Assembly (NCBI GenBank): GCA_036874045.1
Contig: CM072344.1
Span: 9,024,501-9,088,500 of the forward strand
Origin: Cymodocea nodosa
Lineage: Eukaryota; Streptophyta; Magnoliopsida; Alismatales; Cymodoceaceae
Length of the DNA stretch: 64,000 nucleotides
Direction: 5' to 3'
The notes under the pieces are model-generated. The model did not search any database. It had not been told where the DNA came from and saw nothing but the letters and a program-made list of their open reading frames with translations. The position numbers and the translations under genes are program-made. Positions 11,655 to 22,722 of this stretch are shown here, one piece after another. How positions within the stretch are numbered: the stretch's first letter is position 1; each line of letters begins with the position of its first letter.

Positions 11655-13328
11655 TGTTGAGTATTTTGTTTTGATGATGTGTGCTAAACGAATATAATCA
11701 TATTTACTCAATTACTATTGTTTGTGAAAGTAAATTAAGAACATCAATTAATACAGAAAAAGTTTACTGATATAAATACTTATTTGTAATGGATTTGAGA
11801 TTATACTAAGTTAAATAACTAATCATTATGTTATACTAACTTTTCATTTAACTAAACGTTAAGTTAACGTGTGTTTTTATTGTAAAGCATGATATGGTTT
11901 AAAGTTATATTTTCTGTATCATGAACAGTGCACATTAAAGACAACTCGTTAAGTTAGTGTGTTATTTGTAAAAAGGTCACGTGAAAACTCATTGAGTTAT
12001 AGGCTTAAAAGTTAAAATAGGTCACGTGAGAACTCGTTAAGTTAGTGAGTAAAAGAGCAAAAGGAATAGACAAACTCATTAAGTTAGTATTGTACATGTG
12101 GTGAAATTAAAGTTTAAGAATGTTTTATTGTATCACGTGAGTTGCACATGTTTAACTTGTTAATATAACTACACACATTGAGTTGCTATATTGAACACCG
12201 AGGTAATGCGTTAGGTTAGCATTATAAACTTAAAGTTATTATTCTTGCATGTAGTAAATACCTTATTGTAAAAACATTTGTTTATTATTGGTTCATTGAG
12301 TTATTAGTAACACAACAGAGTTAGTTCGTTGAGTTAGCATAACACCATGAAGCTGGTTTGTTGAGTTATCTGTAACACCATGGAGCTAGTTTGTTGAGTT
12401 ATCTGTAACATCATGGGCTTAGTTTGTTGAGGTAGCTACAATACTTGTCACATGATTTGGCATATGATGAACTCGTTGAGTTAGATAAGTTATAAATCTA
12501 CTTGTTTTACTCGTTTAGTTAACATTAACACAACGACTTCTTATTACACTTAATGAAAAATTTTGGACGAGAAAGTTTATTTTGCAGGAAATTTTTTCAA
12601 AGATCCAGGATTGATGATTAAAGAAAATTTGAAAGGAAAAAGTGGGCCAGAACGTGTGTATTTTGATGAAGGAAAAAGAGAAGACGTGAAGAGTGGAAAG
12701 CTGATAGTGATTAAATGTGGAGGATATGCCATGAAGTGAATATACAGTATAAAAGGTATAGAATTCTCGTTGATCAATTATCCTTGCACATGAAATGAAA
12801 TATATTTTCAAGGATCAAAACTCCTTTTTGGGGAAAAGCTCTCAAATGGAAGAAAATTCACTAAAGTAGAAAAAGTCAAATTTATGTCACTGAAGATCTG
12901 AAGTATCAGAAGAAAGCAAATACGGTGAAGTAGAGAAAGTCATTTTTATGTCACTGAAGATTTGAAGAATCAGAAGAAAGCGAATTCGGTGTAGTAGAGA
13001 AAGTCAGATATTTATCATAGAAGAATTGCAGGAGAAGAAGAAGTAGAAGAAGAAGAAAAATCTAAAACAGGGAGAAATGTTTTAAATTTCGCAAATTAGT
13101 TTTCTCTATTTGTAGTTATGAAATTGACTAGATGAAACATGGTATCATTATATAATTGCATCTACAATTTCTGAGGAGAATTGAATTGTATATTGTAATT
13201 GAAACATTGAATAAAATGATTTGTTTAAAACAATGTCTCGACTTGTTTTTAATTTTGAGTTTCAATTATATTTAAATATGTTGAAAAACACAATTCACCC
13301 CCATCTTATGTAGCTATTCAATCCTACA
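11655..13328 (+). repeat. 3' LTR of Copia-A1
   Basis: Starts TGTTGAGTATTTTG and ends GATTG-like/ATCCTACA with the C-rich box before the end, as in the other Copia-A LTRs. U3 (about 11880-12530) is an array of short motifs around AGTTA/TAACT, many preceded by CACGTG-like G-boxes. This copy has the GTTGAG-arm type from about 12290 to 12500 where A2 carries the TTCGG-arm type. Confidence 0.9.
12748..12756 (+). promoter_or_regulatory. TATA box in the Copia-A1 3' LTR
   Basis: TATAAAAGG, conserved at the same LTR position in the solo LTR (26995), A2 (58868) and both A3 LTRs. It probably marks the U3/R boundary. Confidence 0.7.
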
Positions 13329-13933
13329 CTATGTGTGCTTGTGCTAGATTTCAAACTAATCCTAAAGAATCACACTCAAGTACTGTTAAAAGAATATTTA
13401 GATATATACAAGGAACTAAAAATTTTGAACTATATTATTCTAAGGGTAGTTCAATAGATCTTATAGGATATACTAATGCTGATTACGTAGGATCTAAATC
13501 TGATAGAAAGAGTACCTGTGGCACATGTCAATTATTGGGAAATAATTTAGTGTCATGGTTTAGTAAAAAGCAAAACTGTGTAGTGCTTTCAACCACTCAA
13601 GCTGAATATATTGCTATTGCATTGTGTTGCACTCAAATTCTGTAGATAAGGCAAACTTTAGAAGATTTTGGATTATCTTATGATACAACTAAGATTTATT
13701 GTGATAGTAGTTCTACAATAAATCTTTCCAAAAATCCTGTATTATATTCTAGAGCAAAGCATATAGAGGTTAGACATCATTTTCTAAGAAATAACGTAAT
13801 TAAAGGAAAAATTAAATTAGGATTTGTGTCTAGTAAAAATTAATTAGCTGATATATTTACAAAACCTCTAGATGAAAATACATTCTGCAACATAAGATTA
13901 AATTTAGGTATTTATAAGCTATGTGATGTGTAA
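13329..13933 (+). pseudogene. Copia-A2 pol, RNase H end
   Basis: Only the C-terminal RNase H part of pol is in the window. Recognisable blocks are ARFQTNPKESH, YIQGTKNF, GTCQLLGNNLVSWFSKKQN, AEYIAIALCC, AKHIEVRHHFLR and ending LCDV with the stop at 13931-13933. It is broken by TAG near 13643 (TGG in A1) and TAA near 13841 (CAA in A1). The 5' boundary is the A1 insertion, not a gene start. Confidence 0.88.
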
Positions 13934-15933
13934 AATGTGTAAACTCCACAAAAAATAAACATTGTTGATGATGTTATTTACGTCATAGATATTATATACT
14001 TATCATAAATATCTAAGTAATATCTAAACTACTGCATAAGATACTATGTATTTACGATAAAATTATAGTAGTATCTTATTGATTTTACTTATTTTTTAAG
14101 TTTAATGGTGTTTCAAAATTTTAAGTGGAAATGTCAATGAAAAATATTAAATTCCTCTGAAATCCACAAACTTAGTTCATTGAGTTACCGTAACACTACA
14201 GACTTAGTTCATTGACTTAGCTACAGTACTTATCACGTGATTTGGCACATGATGAACTCGTTAAATTAGATACGTTAAGTTATAAATCTACTTGTTTTAC
14301 TCGTTAACATTAACACAATGACTTGTTATTATACTTGATGAAAAATTTGGACGAGAAAGTTTATTTTTGCAGGAAATTTTTCAGAGATCTAGGATTGATG
14401 ATTAAAGAAAATTCGAAAGGAAAACGTAGGTCAGAACATGTGTATTTCGATGAAGAAAAAAGAGAAGATGTGAAGAGTGGAAAGCTGATTATGGTTAAAC
14501 ATGGAGGATATGCATGAAATAAAGATATAATATAAAAGGCATAGAATTCTTGTTGATCAATTATCCTTGCACACCAAACGAATTCAGGGATCAAGTGTTT
14601 TCTTTAGATCAATGAAATATGATCAAGAATGAGTTTGACTTGATTGATTAAACTTGTAGAATAATTTATATGTAAATCATATTAAGTTACTGATCAAAAG
14701 TATGAGCTTATTGAAATTGATTTATATTTTCAATAACATCATAGAAGTAAAAATTGTATGAGATTTGTGCTTTGTTGCATCTGTATTAATGAAATACATA
14801 TATACTGTGCTTAAAATAAAAAGTGCTTATAAAGTGAAAATCTTTGAGAGTTTGTTGATTAGTTTGATCACGAGCCTCTTGTACTTGAACAGATAGGTAT
14901 GTAAGGATTGTTGTCTTGAAAAATGACTCTTTAAATCTAGCAACCTAAGGTCATAATCAAACTTGTGATTGTTGACTGAAAGCTCATTACACAGGTACAT
15001 TAGAAAGCTCTTATATGATTCAAGCTTTTCAAACTAACCTTTAAAGAAAATTATCTATATTTATTGTTTTGAAAAGATAAAAGTTATTTCATTAAATACA
15101 GATATCTTTGAATCGAATATAGTTTATACCAATATGACTACTAATTTGTTGAATCTATACTAGTACTTTTGAAAATGTTTATTTGAGATACATTTCTTTA
15201 TTCTCCTTATGTTAATCATATTAAGTTTAAAGTTATGTTTTGATTCATATACAATTGGAGTTGATTCTGAAAATCATTCTTGATGAATTCAGGGTAATAG
15301 AAAATTTCTAAAAAGAAAAATTTAAACTATAGTTATAATTAATACCTATTTTATACAAGTATATTTTGTATGTTATTGAATATATTTGAAGTATATTTGT
15401 AGGGGGGGGAATTACAATGTCCAAAACAGATTAATATCATTCAGAATATAAACCTTAATTAATCTGAGTTTAGTCCTCTTAAGATCTTGACGAAACAATT
15501 TAACAGATAAACAAATTATTTTAGATTCATAAAAAGAATATCAGAATAGTTTACAATGTTCTCAAGATAATGTTTTATATAAGTTACTTATAGCTTGTAT
15601 GTTGTTTTCGGAAGCTTTCAATTGAAAACATCTGAAACTTACCTTTTAGTTAAAAGTATACTAATTAGACGTTATGTTATGTAAGGTAACGTGTAAAGCT
15701 GCCTCTAAATAACGTTTTAGTTATTAGGTTAGGTAACTCAATGAGTTATGCTTAAAATTTCAGGTACCTCGATTGAATAAACTTTATTCAATATTCATTT
15801 AAAACCCAAACCCGACTAATAGACTTGTTAAGTTATTCTACTAAAACCCTATTTAAACACTTATTACACGAGAACTTAGGTTATCTCGAAATATCTTTCT
15901 GAAAATCTTTCCCGCTTATTCCTATAACCACTT
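13934..15933 (+). other. Noncoding spacer of Copia-A2, with an LTR fragment inside
   Basis: Counterpart of 7371-8965 in A1 and interrupted by a Copia-A LTR fragment at 14165-14595. It includes the conserved stretch at about 14840-15050 and an internal purine tract at 15401-15411 about 520 bases before the extra ORF. No coding frame is supported. The ORFs at 14323-14517 and 14361-14594 are LTR sequence. Confidence 0.75.
14165..14595 (+). repeat. Internal Copia-A LTR fragment in the A2 spacer
   Basis: About 430 bases match the middle of the Copia-A LTR (compare about 26625-27065). They run from the GTTGAG-type motifs past GGACGAGAAAGTTTA to CACACCAAACGAA. They sit in the same orientation within the spacer, replacing a few bases present in A1 (about 7601-7613). 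There are no LTR termini and no target duplication, so this is not an insertion of an element. A short shared ATCAA/ATTAA at the right border suggests template switching or conversion. Confidence 0.75.
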
Positions 15934-16612
15934 ATGATGATATATTTAAAGTTCTACAAAAGACATGGTAGAGGAAAAGGAAGAGGCAAAGGAAATGAAA
16001 AAGGTAAACTTATAGATGAAGATGAAGTTCCACATACATGGTTTAAAGAGATTTTTCAAGTTGACAAAAGGTTAGCTCAAATATATAGCGACTATTTCAA
16101 GAAATAGTTGATGAAGTTCGACTACAACTTAAAAATACAACTGACAGTATACAATACATGGGCATTAGAAGTAAATTTGACTAAGAATATTGTATGAAAT
16201 GTGTTGAAATAGCATTTTTGGAATAATATGCTCAATACTTGGAAAAAGGAGTAGGTTCATCAAATAGAATTCCTCAAACACCTATAAATGGAACTCGACT
16301 TACATCATTTGAGGAAGAACATGAATTTTCAATACCTACACCTTTGTTTTCAAAGAAAAATAGACAAATATTGCTGTTGATTAGAGAAAAGTTGAAGGTC
16401 TTCGAAAGGCAATAGTTATAGAAAGTGCCTTAGAAGAATTGAAACAGATAACTTTTATTGAAAAAATTCAAAAGAAAACAACAATAATAGCAGAAGAGGA
16501 ACTGACTTGCTACAAGAGAAAAAGTGTTAGAAAAATGAAGCAAAAAGAGATTGTTTCTAAGGAAACAAATTTAGTTGAAAAATTAGATGAGGATTTAATT
16601 CTAAAGGGCAAT
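15934..16612 (+). pseudogene. Copia-A2 extra ORF, 5' part
   Basis: N-terminal part of the Copia-A extra ORF. It has the basic Gly-rich start (GRGKGRGKGNEKGK), then VPHTWFKEIFQVDKRLAQIYSDYF and a charged helical stretch with stops. It is cut at 16612 by the Gypsy G1 5' LTR. The matching 3' part begins at 56273. About 630 bases that A1 has between these two points (about 9627-10256) are missing, so the G1 insertion was followed by a deletion at its right border. Confidence 0.8.
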
Positions 16613-18535
16613 TGTTTAGAATGAAAAGTGCATAATATTAAGGGTTAAATGATGGTTAATTACATAATATTTAGCTTATCATATGAGAATTAAGCCATTA
16701 TGTTATAATTGCACTATTATATGCTTTAATGAAGGAATCTACATAATTTCAGGAAATTAATGTGAATTAAGTACATTTCTGAACTGTTGGTGAATTGCAG
16801 ACTGTGAAATTCTTAAGTATTCGAATTTTCTATTATTTTAGAGAGTTATATTTAAAGTACCGGATAGTTATGTTTTAAATGCTAAAAGAATATTCAGGTA
16901 CCAAGTAACAACTCATTGAGTTAGTCAGTTAAAATCGTAAGTTGTATGTCTGAACTCGTTAAGTTAGAATTATGCACGTGTTGAATTTAAATGCTTTAGT
17001 ATATCACATGAGCTGCACATGTTTAACTCGATAAGTTAGCATAACTATACGTGTTGAGTTACTTGAATATACACTAAGGAAATGCGTTGTGTTAGTAGCT
17101 TATAAGTTATTTCTTTATTGCACGTGTTTTATAGTTAAATTAACGAAGTAAGTCCATTGAGTTATCTGTAACTCCACGGACCATTTATTTTCTAATATGC
17201 CATTGTAGCAATTGTAGAAATAGGATATTCGAAAGAAAACCACGATTACATGTATTACGCAGGAATTCACTCGTGGAATGAAGAAGAAATCACCATCGTT
17301 GATATGAATGAAGGAAATCCAACTGATCATCTAAGCAGAAGCAATTACTACAGAAAGAAATATAAAAGAAGAGGAGAAAGACAAAAAAAGTGTGTGTGCA
17401 GAGGTGGAGAACTGCGCTAACTGTAGAAAGCGTTGGAAGTTCCCTGAAGCTCCACACCACCACCAAAATCACCAACCATCGGAGGTCTGTGAGGATACTT
17501 TCTTGATGTCGGGTCAATTCCGAGCCAAACATGGTGACTAACAACCACTGTGACAAGTGATTGCGTCGCGGGAAGGGAAGCCATTTTCACCAAGCACCGA
17601 CTCATATCTTAGGAGATCGTAAAGCTTCTAGACTTGGTTTCGAGTTGATGCCAATATGTTGAAGAGGAGATCATCTTACAATTTTGGATACGCGATTCTA
17701 TAGGGAGAGGAGGCAAGATTGTAAGTGATTAAGTTTTCAGTGGTGTAATCGCTCGCATGTAGTAACAGAAGTTTTTAATGTCGATAGAGATTTTTACATT
17801 TCACCTTTTATTCATCTTCAGGAACATATCTAAACAAAAATACCAAAAACAACAAATTATCTATGTTTATATTTAGTATTAAAGTGTTGTATTGTTTGTT
17901 TTGTATCGTGATTAATGTTATCATTATCAGTATTGTGAATGTTTTATGTTTGTTTGATTCAGAAAATAGAAAATAGTTTTATTGTTTACTGAAATTGATT
18001 CGTTCTAGATATTTAAAGATTTTAATGGTTACTATTTGAAATATTTGAATGTTAGTATTGCTTAATGATAAATCTAATATTAACTAACATTAAAGAGCTT
18101 AATTGATGTTATTTACAATCTATGGAACCACCCAATGGTTGGCCGAATTCCTTTGTAAATAGCAGTATTTAACTGGAAAGATAGACTTGTAGAGTTAACT
18201 TAAGTCCACGAGGTCAACCCGTTGAGTTAGCCATAACTCCACGAACTAAGTCCATTGTGTTAATTGTAACTCAATGGAGTGCTTACTGAATACATATAAA
18301 CTCCAATATAAAAATCGAAATAATACACAATTCTTACTCAATCTCTGTGAGATCAACTTGTACTTGCACACAAATACAATATACACTGTACACTTGTAGT
18401 TAAAATACAAATTGGAATTAATATCTAATTTGTGTGAAAGTTTGTTTGTTTACTTCTAAAAGTAATTATTGATATAAGCATAAAGAAAAATTACACAAGT
18501 TTAAAAATAGAAGTTAACAAAACCCCAATCAAGCA
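16613..18535 (+). repeat. 5' LTR of Gypsy G1
   Basis: Starts TGTTTAGAATGAAAA and ends just before the primer site. The U3 part at 16903-17130 is clearly homologous to Copia-A LTR sequence (compare 26318-26540). A stretch richer in G+C at about 17400-17760 is shared with G0 and G2. Palindromes of the GTTGAG type sit near 18214 and 18248. The 3' part carries the TGTGAGATC...TACTTGCACA block common in plant gypsy LTRs. Confidence 0.88.
17361..17368 (+). promoter_or_regulatory. TATA box in the G1 5' LTR
   Basis: TATAAAAG, conserved in G2 (60306) and in the truncated 3' LTR (56224), followed by a purine-rich stretch. It is the probable promoter of the element. Confidence 0.6.
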
Positions 18536-18539
18536 TTTC

Positions 18540-18559
18540 TAGCACTATTGCTGGGGATT
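18540..18559 (+). other. Primer-binding site remnant of Gypsy G1
   Basis: TAGCACTATTGCTGGGGATT resembles the complement of the plant tRNA-Asp 3' end (TGGCGCCGTTGCCGGGGA), the primer usually cited for Athila elements, with several mutations. G2 has a better copy at 61478. Confidence 0.65.
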
Positions 18560-18637
18560 GAGAAGCTAAGCAACTATGAGTGCTGTTTTGTTTTAATAAT
18601 AGAAGAGTGTTGTGTGTTTTATTCTATAATTAAGAAT

Positions 18638-19009
18638 ATGGCATATGCTTATGCTCAAAGATTTCTGAAACTTATAGTTAGCATATGTGAATTCTACAAT
18701 TTAGAAGGTCACGACATCTCTGATTGTTTGAAATTGAGACGATTGCAGATGGTTAGATCACATGAACAATAAATGAATTATAATCAATATAATGGAGCTG
18801 AGTATGAGAATCCTATAGTTTACCTAACTGATAGTCAATTTAGAATATGTAATATGTTGAGAGACACGGAAGTTTGGGATAAGTATGACAGACTGGTGCG
18901 TAGCTTAGAGCAAAACATGGACAAACTGGAATAATTCATGTGTCAGCAACAAGAAGTCAACCAATTAAACTATAAGGAAGAATATACAGAACCTAAAATA
19001 GATATTATA
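18638..19009 (+). pseudogene. Gypsy G1 leader ORF: nucleocapsid-like CCHC part of gag
   Basis: Starts MAYAYAQRFLK at 18638, less than 80 bases after the primer site. It carries a CCHC knuckle whose second Cys is Tyr here (CEFYNLEGHDISDC); in G2 it is intact (CEFCNLEGHNIFDC). There is no capsid domain before it. A helical stretch follows (QNMDKLE, QQQEVNQLNY). Two in-frame stops (TAA near 18770 and near 18931) break it. The frame continues exactly across the solo LTR insertion into 21198. In Athila/Tat elements such a knuckle normally follows a capsid domain in the same ORF; here that domain is 12 kb downstream (30801-31994). Confidence 0.75.
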
Positions 19010-21192
19010 TGTAACACTTTTATGTGTTGTTAAATTAACAGAAAAAGCGTAAATTTTACATTTATAATCGCAAGCACACGATGCCCATTGTAATAAGCAT
19101 GTGCAAGTACGGGTCGAATCCACAAGGAGTTTGTCTTAAATAATTTTATTAAAATGATTGTTTGATAAAACATCCACTCTATTAAATCCAAAATTAAAAC
19201 TCTAATTATGTGCAATTAAGTTACAATTTACAAAAATACAATAAAGATTTCAAAAGTAGCATAAAACTTGTTAATTCCTAGAGCTAATAGCTAGAAAACT
19301 CAAGAAAATCTTAAGTTCACGTTTCTAGAATCATAGAAATTAATCCGAATTCTAACTCTTCTTCCTTTCAACCTAGACATTGAAAAATCTAGAGAAAATA
19401 TTGGTTGGAAAGTTCATCGAGTTATCTTTAAAATGACAGTGATTTCCAGGACTAATTCACTCTAGGTTGCTGCCAAAGTCGGATTCATGAACAGTGCGCA
19501 AAAAGATTCTGAAAACTTTCCAAAAATGCACTATTGGTGTAAAAATCATAACTCAATCAAATCTCCACGAAACACCATGAAATCAATGCACCTTGAAAGA
19601 TAACTCATTTCTCTAATCAGGAAAATTTACAAGAAAACATTTCAGAATGCACAAAAGTAAGGCAACATGAAGGCGTCGAGCATAATTTCTATCACTCGAC
19701 TAGTAAAATAGAGCAGATGCTACCTTCAAAAGAATAATCGAAAAACCAAAGAAATGCATTCTAAAAAATTCCAAAAACTCTACATACGTATTGTAAACTT
19801 GAAGTACTTACAAAACAACCTATAACATGATATATAACTCTGAGAAATCAAGTCGTACAACATATGACAAAATGAGGCTCATACATGAATTTACAGCAAA
19901 TAGGATATACATGCATTCACAAGGGTTAAGAGTTAGTTTTATGCACAACATTCACACATTCACATGAAGTAACCATATTCCACGAAATATATTGTAAAAC
20001 AACTAATATTCTTAAAAAAAATCATCATTTAAATAACATACTACATGTGCACATAACAAATGAATTAAAAACCAAAATACTCATACACATATGATATGAA
20101 AATTTGATATTTAAGTATGAGGATCTCTCTTCTCCAATATACCTTTGAGTTCTCCACCTTTCTTCAAGCACGAGCTCCCTTTCAACCTTGAATCACGTCA
20201 CACCAACACACCACAGGGTTGTCACCACTTGTTGCATGTCCAAAAGAGGTCTCTAGGGTTGCTTTGAAGTGGTGGTTGCACGTCTTCAATCACTTCCAAG
20301 ATATATGAAGTTGTTGGCTTTCCTCTCAATTTTGATACTTCCTATTACCTCATCTTGAAGATCACACCCCAAGCTCTTCCAATACTACACACGTGCCTCC
20401 AATACCATCGATTTCACCCGTGGAGGTCCTTCCGTATGTCGGCTTGGAGTGGAGAGAAGGAGGTCTTCTAGTATGAGGGGGAAGACGTCTAGCTCACCAA
20501 TCTTGGAAGAGAGCTCGTCCACAACCTTGGCTAGAAGAAGGGAGGACGAAATTTTTCTTTGGAGTTCTTTTCTTGGTCCTTTGCGTGGAGGAGAAAGGAG
20601 ATCAGATGTTTCCTTGGTCGGCCATGCACTTTTCTCTTCCCTTGTCATTCATCTATGGAAAGAATTCAAACTCCTTCCAATTGAGACCTTCTAATTTAGG
20701 CAAGCTTTAATCATTGATTGAATGATTGGTGGATTGATTTGGATTTTGAATTGGACGACCATGAGTTGTTGATTTCCCATGATTTAATCTAAGGGTCCAT
20801 GTCCTCACCTATAACAACTCAAAAGATAACATTAAATGCATATGCACATTACACATAAATTGCTACTCAATTATAAAGCAAAAAATGAAAAGTGCATAAT
20901 ATATTGCTTGCTCAATTGAGGATTATTTGATTTCATATCTTAATGATAATTCTTTTAAGATATGCATGAAATCAATATATAAATTACTTATATCTACACA
21001 TGGCTAATTGACTACATGTTAATTTAATAAAGGATAAATTTATGCATTATTGACTATTTAATCCTTAATTCATGCATATGTCTAAAAATATGATTTGCAT
21101 GTAATTCCACATTAGAACATATATATTTTCACTTTATAATCCTTAACATGCATGAATTAACATATATAAAATGCACAAATTGAGACTTTACA
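19010..21192 (-). repeat. Solo LTR of a second gypsy family (Gypsy-S)
   Basis: A 2,183-base block beginning TGTAACAC and ending CTTTACA, flanked by TTATA at 19005-19009 and 21193-21197. Removing it restores the reading frame of the G1 leader ORF. The strand is inferred from a block near 19100-19130 whose reverse complement reads CTCCTTGTGGATTCGACCCG, typical of the 3' part of plant gypsy LTRs. No internal region is present. The open frames at 20385-20694 lie within the LTR and are not supported as genes. Confidence 0.88.
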
Positions 21193-21197
21193 TTATA

Positions 21198-22633
21198 TAT
21201 GAAACTGAAAAAACCATAATGAAAATTGATGAAAAATTGAATGCAATAAGATTAGATGATTTGGAAAGAAAATTAAAAGCATTGGACGAATTTACAATGA
21301 AATTACAAGTTATGCAACAAGAAAACGCAAATGAAAAATTTAATGCTACAGAAGTGCATAATTTGCAAGATATACAAACAAAAGAAAATACCAATGCAAT
21401 AGAATTTAAGAATGCAATTTAAAACTAAAAATAGTTGAAGATCATAATCACAAAAATGAAATACAAGAACATCATGAAAGTAACGAAAATCTGGAAGATG
21501 TATGTATAACATTAAGATCTAGAACTGATATACCACAGAGAATTCAAAAAGGAAGTAACATGAAGGTGGATAAGAACAAAAATCAAAATGATAATGAAAA
21601 TGTAATATCTGAAAACATAGAAATCACTGAAGAAAAATCTGAATCTGAAAATGAGACTAAAAATGATCAACCAAATGAAATGAAAGAAAAAGAATCTCTT
21701 AAATCACAATCATTAGCACCCTATCCTGAAAGATTACAACAAACATTTCTTGAAAAACAAGAAAAAATTAGAGAAATTTTTGAAAAAGTACAAGTTAACA
21801 TTCCTTTGTTAGACTTATTGTAGAAAATGCCACCTTGAGCTAAATTTCTTAAGGATTGGTGTACTAAGAAAAGAAAGTAAAAAGTTTTAAGGAAAGTCTT
21901 TTTAGCTGAGCAAAGTAGTTCCCTATTTCTGCCACAAATTTCTAAAAAGTTATCTGATCTACGAATTCCTATTATATCATGCACCATAGGAAATACCATT
22001 CTAGAAAGAACCTTAATAGACTTAGGTGCAGGCATAAATGTTATGCCGAGTGATATATTTGCATCCTTAGGATTAGAAGGCTTAATCCCTACTAGGACTG
22101 TTATTCAATTAGCTGATAGAAGTATAAGATACCCTAGAGGAAAAATAAAGGATGTCTTAATTAAAATCAAAAACTTCATATATCCTATTGATATTGTGTT
22201 TTTGGATTCCCAACAAATTAAGCATAAAAATCATGATACATCTTTAATTTTGGGAAGACCATTCTTAGCAACATCAAGGGTTGTTATAAATTGTAAAACT
22301 AGAGTCATGAAGTTAGCATATGGTAATGAGGATACTCAATTAAACATTTTCAAACTAGAAAAGTTTGAGAAGTTAGAAATGTCCTTACATACTATAGATT
22401 TTTTAGAGGATGAAGGAGATATGCTAGACGATGTGATTCAAGAAGAACTAAATAGGCAACTAAATTTTGAAACTTTAGAAGAAAGTGAAAGCATAAATGT
22501 GGAAGGAGATCAAGAAGAGATTAATATAGAAAATGAAAATGTTCAATTAGGAGCTCTAGCTTCTAATGGTCAACATTTAGATTTAAAACCTTTACCTCTT
22601 GAATTAATCTATATATTTCTAGAAGAAAAATGA
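21198..22633 (+). pseudogene. Gypsy G1 coiled-coil linker and aspartic protease
   Basis: Continuation of the leader ORF after the solo LTR. First comes a charged coiled coil (IMKIDEKLNAIRLDDLERKL) and an Asn/Glu/Lys-rich linker. Then the block typical of Athila/Tat pol N-termini follows: PYPERLQQTF, VNIPLLDLL, KFLKDWC. The retropepsin active site is DLGAG at 22019-22033, with LADRSIRYPRGKIKDVL and ILGRPFLAT downstream. A Glu/Asp-rich segment leads to RT. Stops at about 21820 and 21836 and frameshifts near 21420 and 22710 disable it. The protease motif itself looks intact, unlike in G2. Confidence 0.85.
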
Positions 22634-22722
22634 ACATGTCCAATCATTATTACTTCAGATTTAAAAGAGGAGCAAATTTCTAAATTAAAAGATGTGGTAA
22701 AAACTTATAAAGAGGCAAGACT

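Larger units (their letters stand above)
1871..13328 (+). mobile_element. Copia-A element copy 1 (A1), 5' end missing
   Basis: A degenerate Ty1/copia element. Order: leader, gag, pol (protease, integrase, RT, RNase H), a noncoding spacer of about 1.6 kb, an extra ORF, a polypurine tract and the 3' LTR. The 5' LTR and primer site are outside the window, because the leader is cut at 1870/1871 by Gypsy-G copy G0. The leader matches the A3 leader (reverse complement of about 47790-47915). The 3' LTR ends at 13328 directly against RNase H codons of a second copy (A2), so A1 is inserted in the pol gene of A2. An extra ORF 3' of pol recalls the Sirevirus/SIRE lineage in layout, but it carries a different domain. 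Confidence 0.9.
13329..16612 (+). mobile_element. Copia-A copy 2 (A2), left part
   Basis: The 3' end of pol, the spacer and the first part of the extra ORF of a second Copia-A element. On the left it is interrupted by A1, which ends at 13328. On the right it is cut by Gypsy G1 at 16613. The element resumes at 56273 and ends with its 3' LTR at 59372. Its 5' half should lie left of the window. Confidence 0.88.

Noticed and set aside
12515-12811. Minus-strand ORFs in the Copia-A LTR
   Set aside because: They span the TATA/R region of the LTR; equivalents in other copies differ by frameshifts, so they are chance frames.
20385-20694. Overlapping open frames on both strands in a less A+T-rich stretch
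   Set aside because: They lie inside the solo Gypsy-S LTR, resemble no known protein, and read open on both strands because stops are rarer in that stretch.
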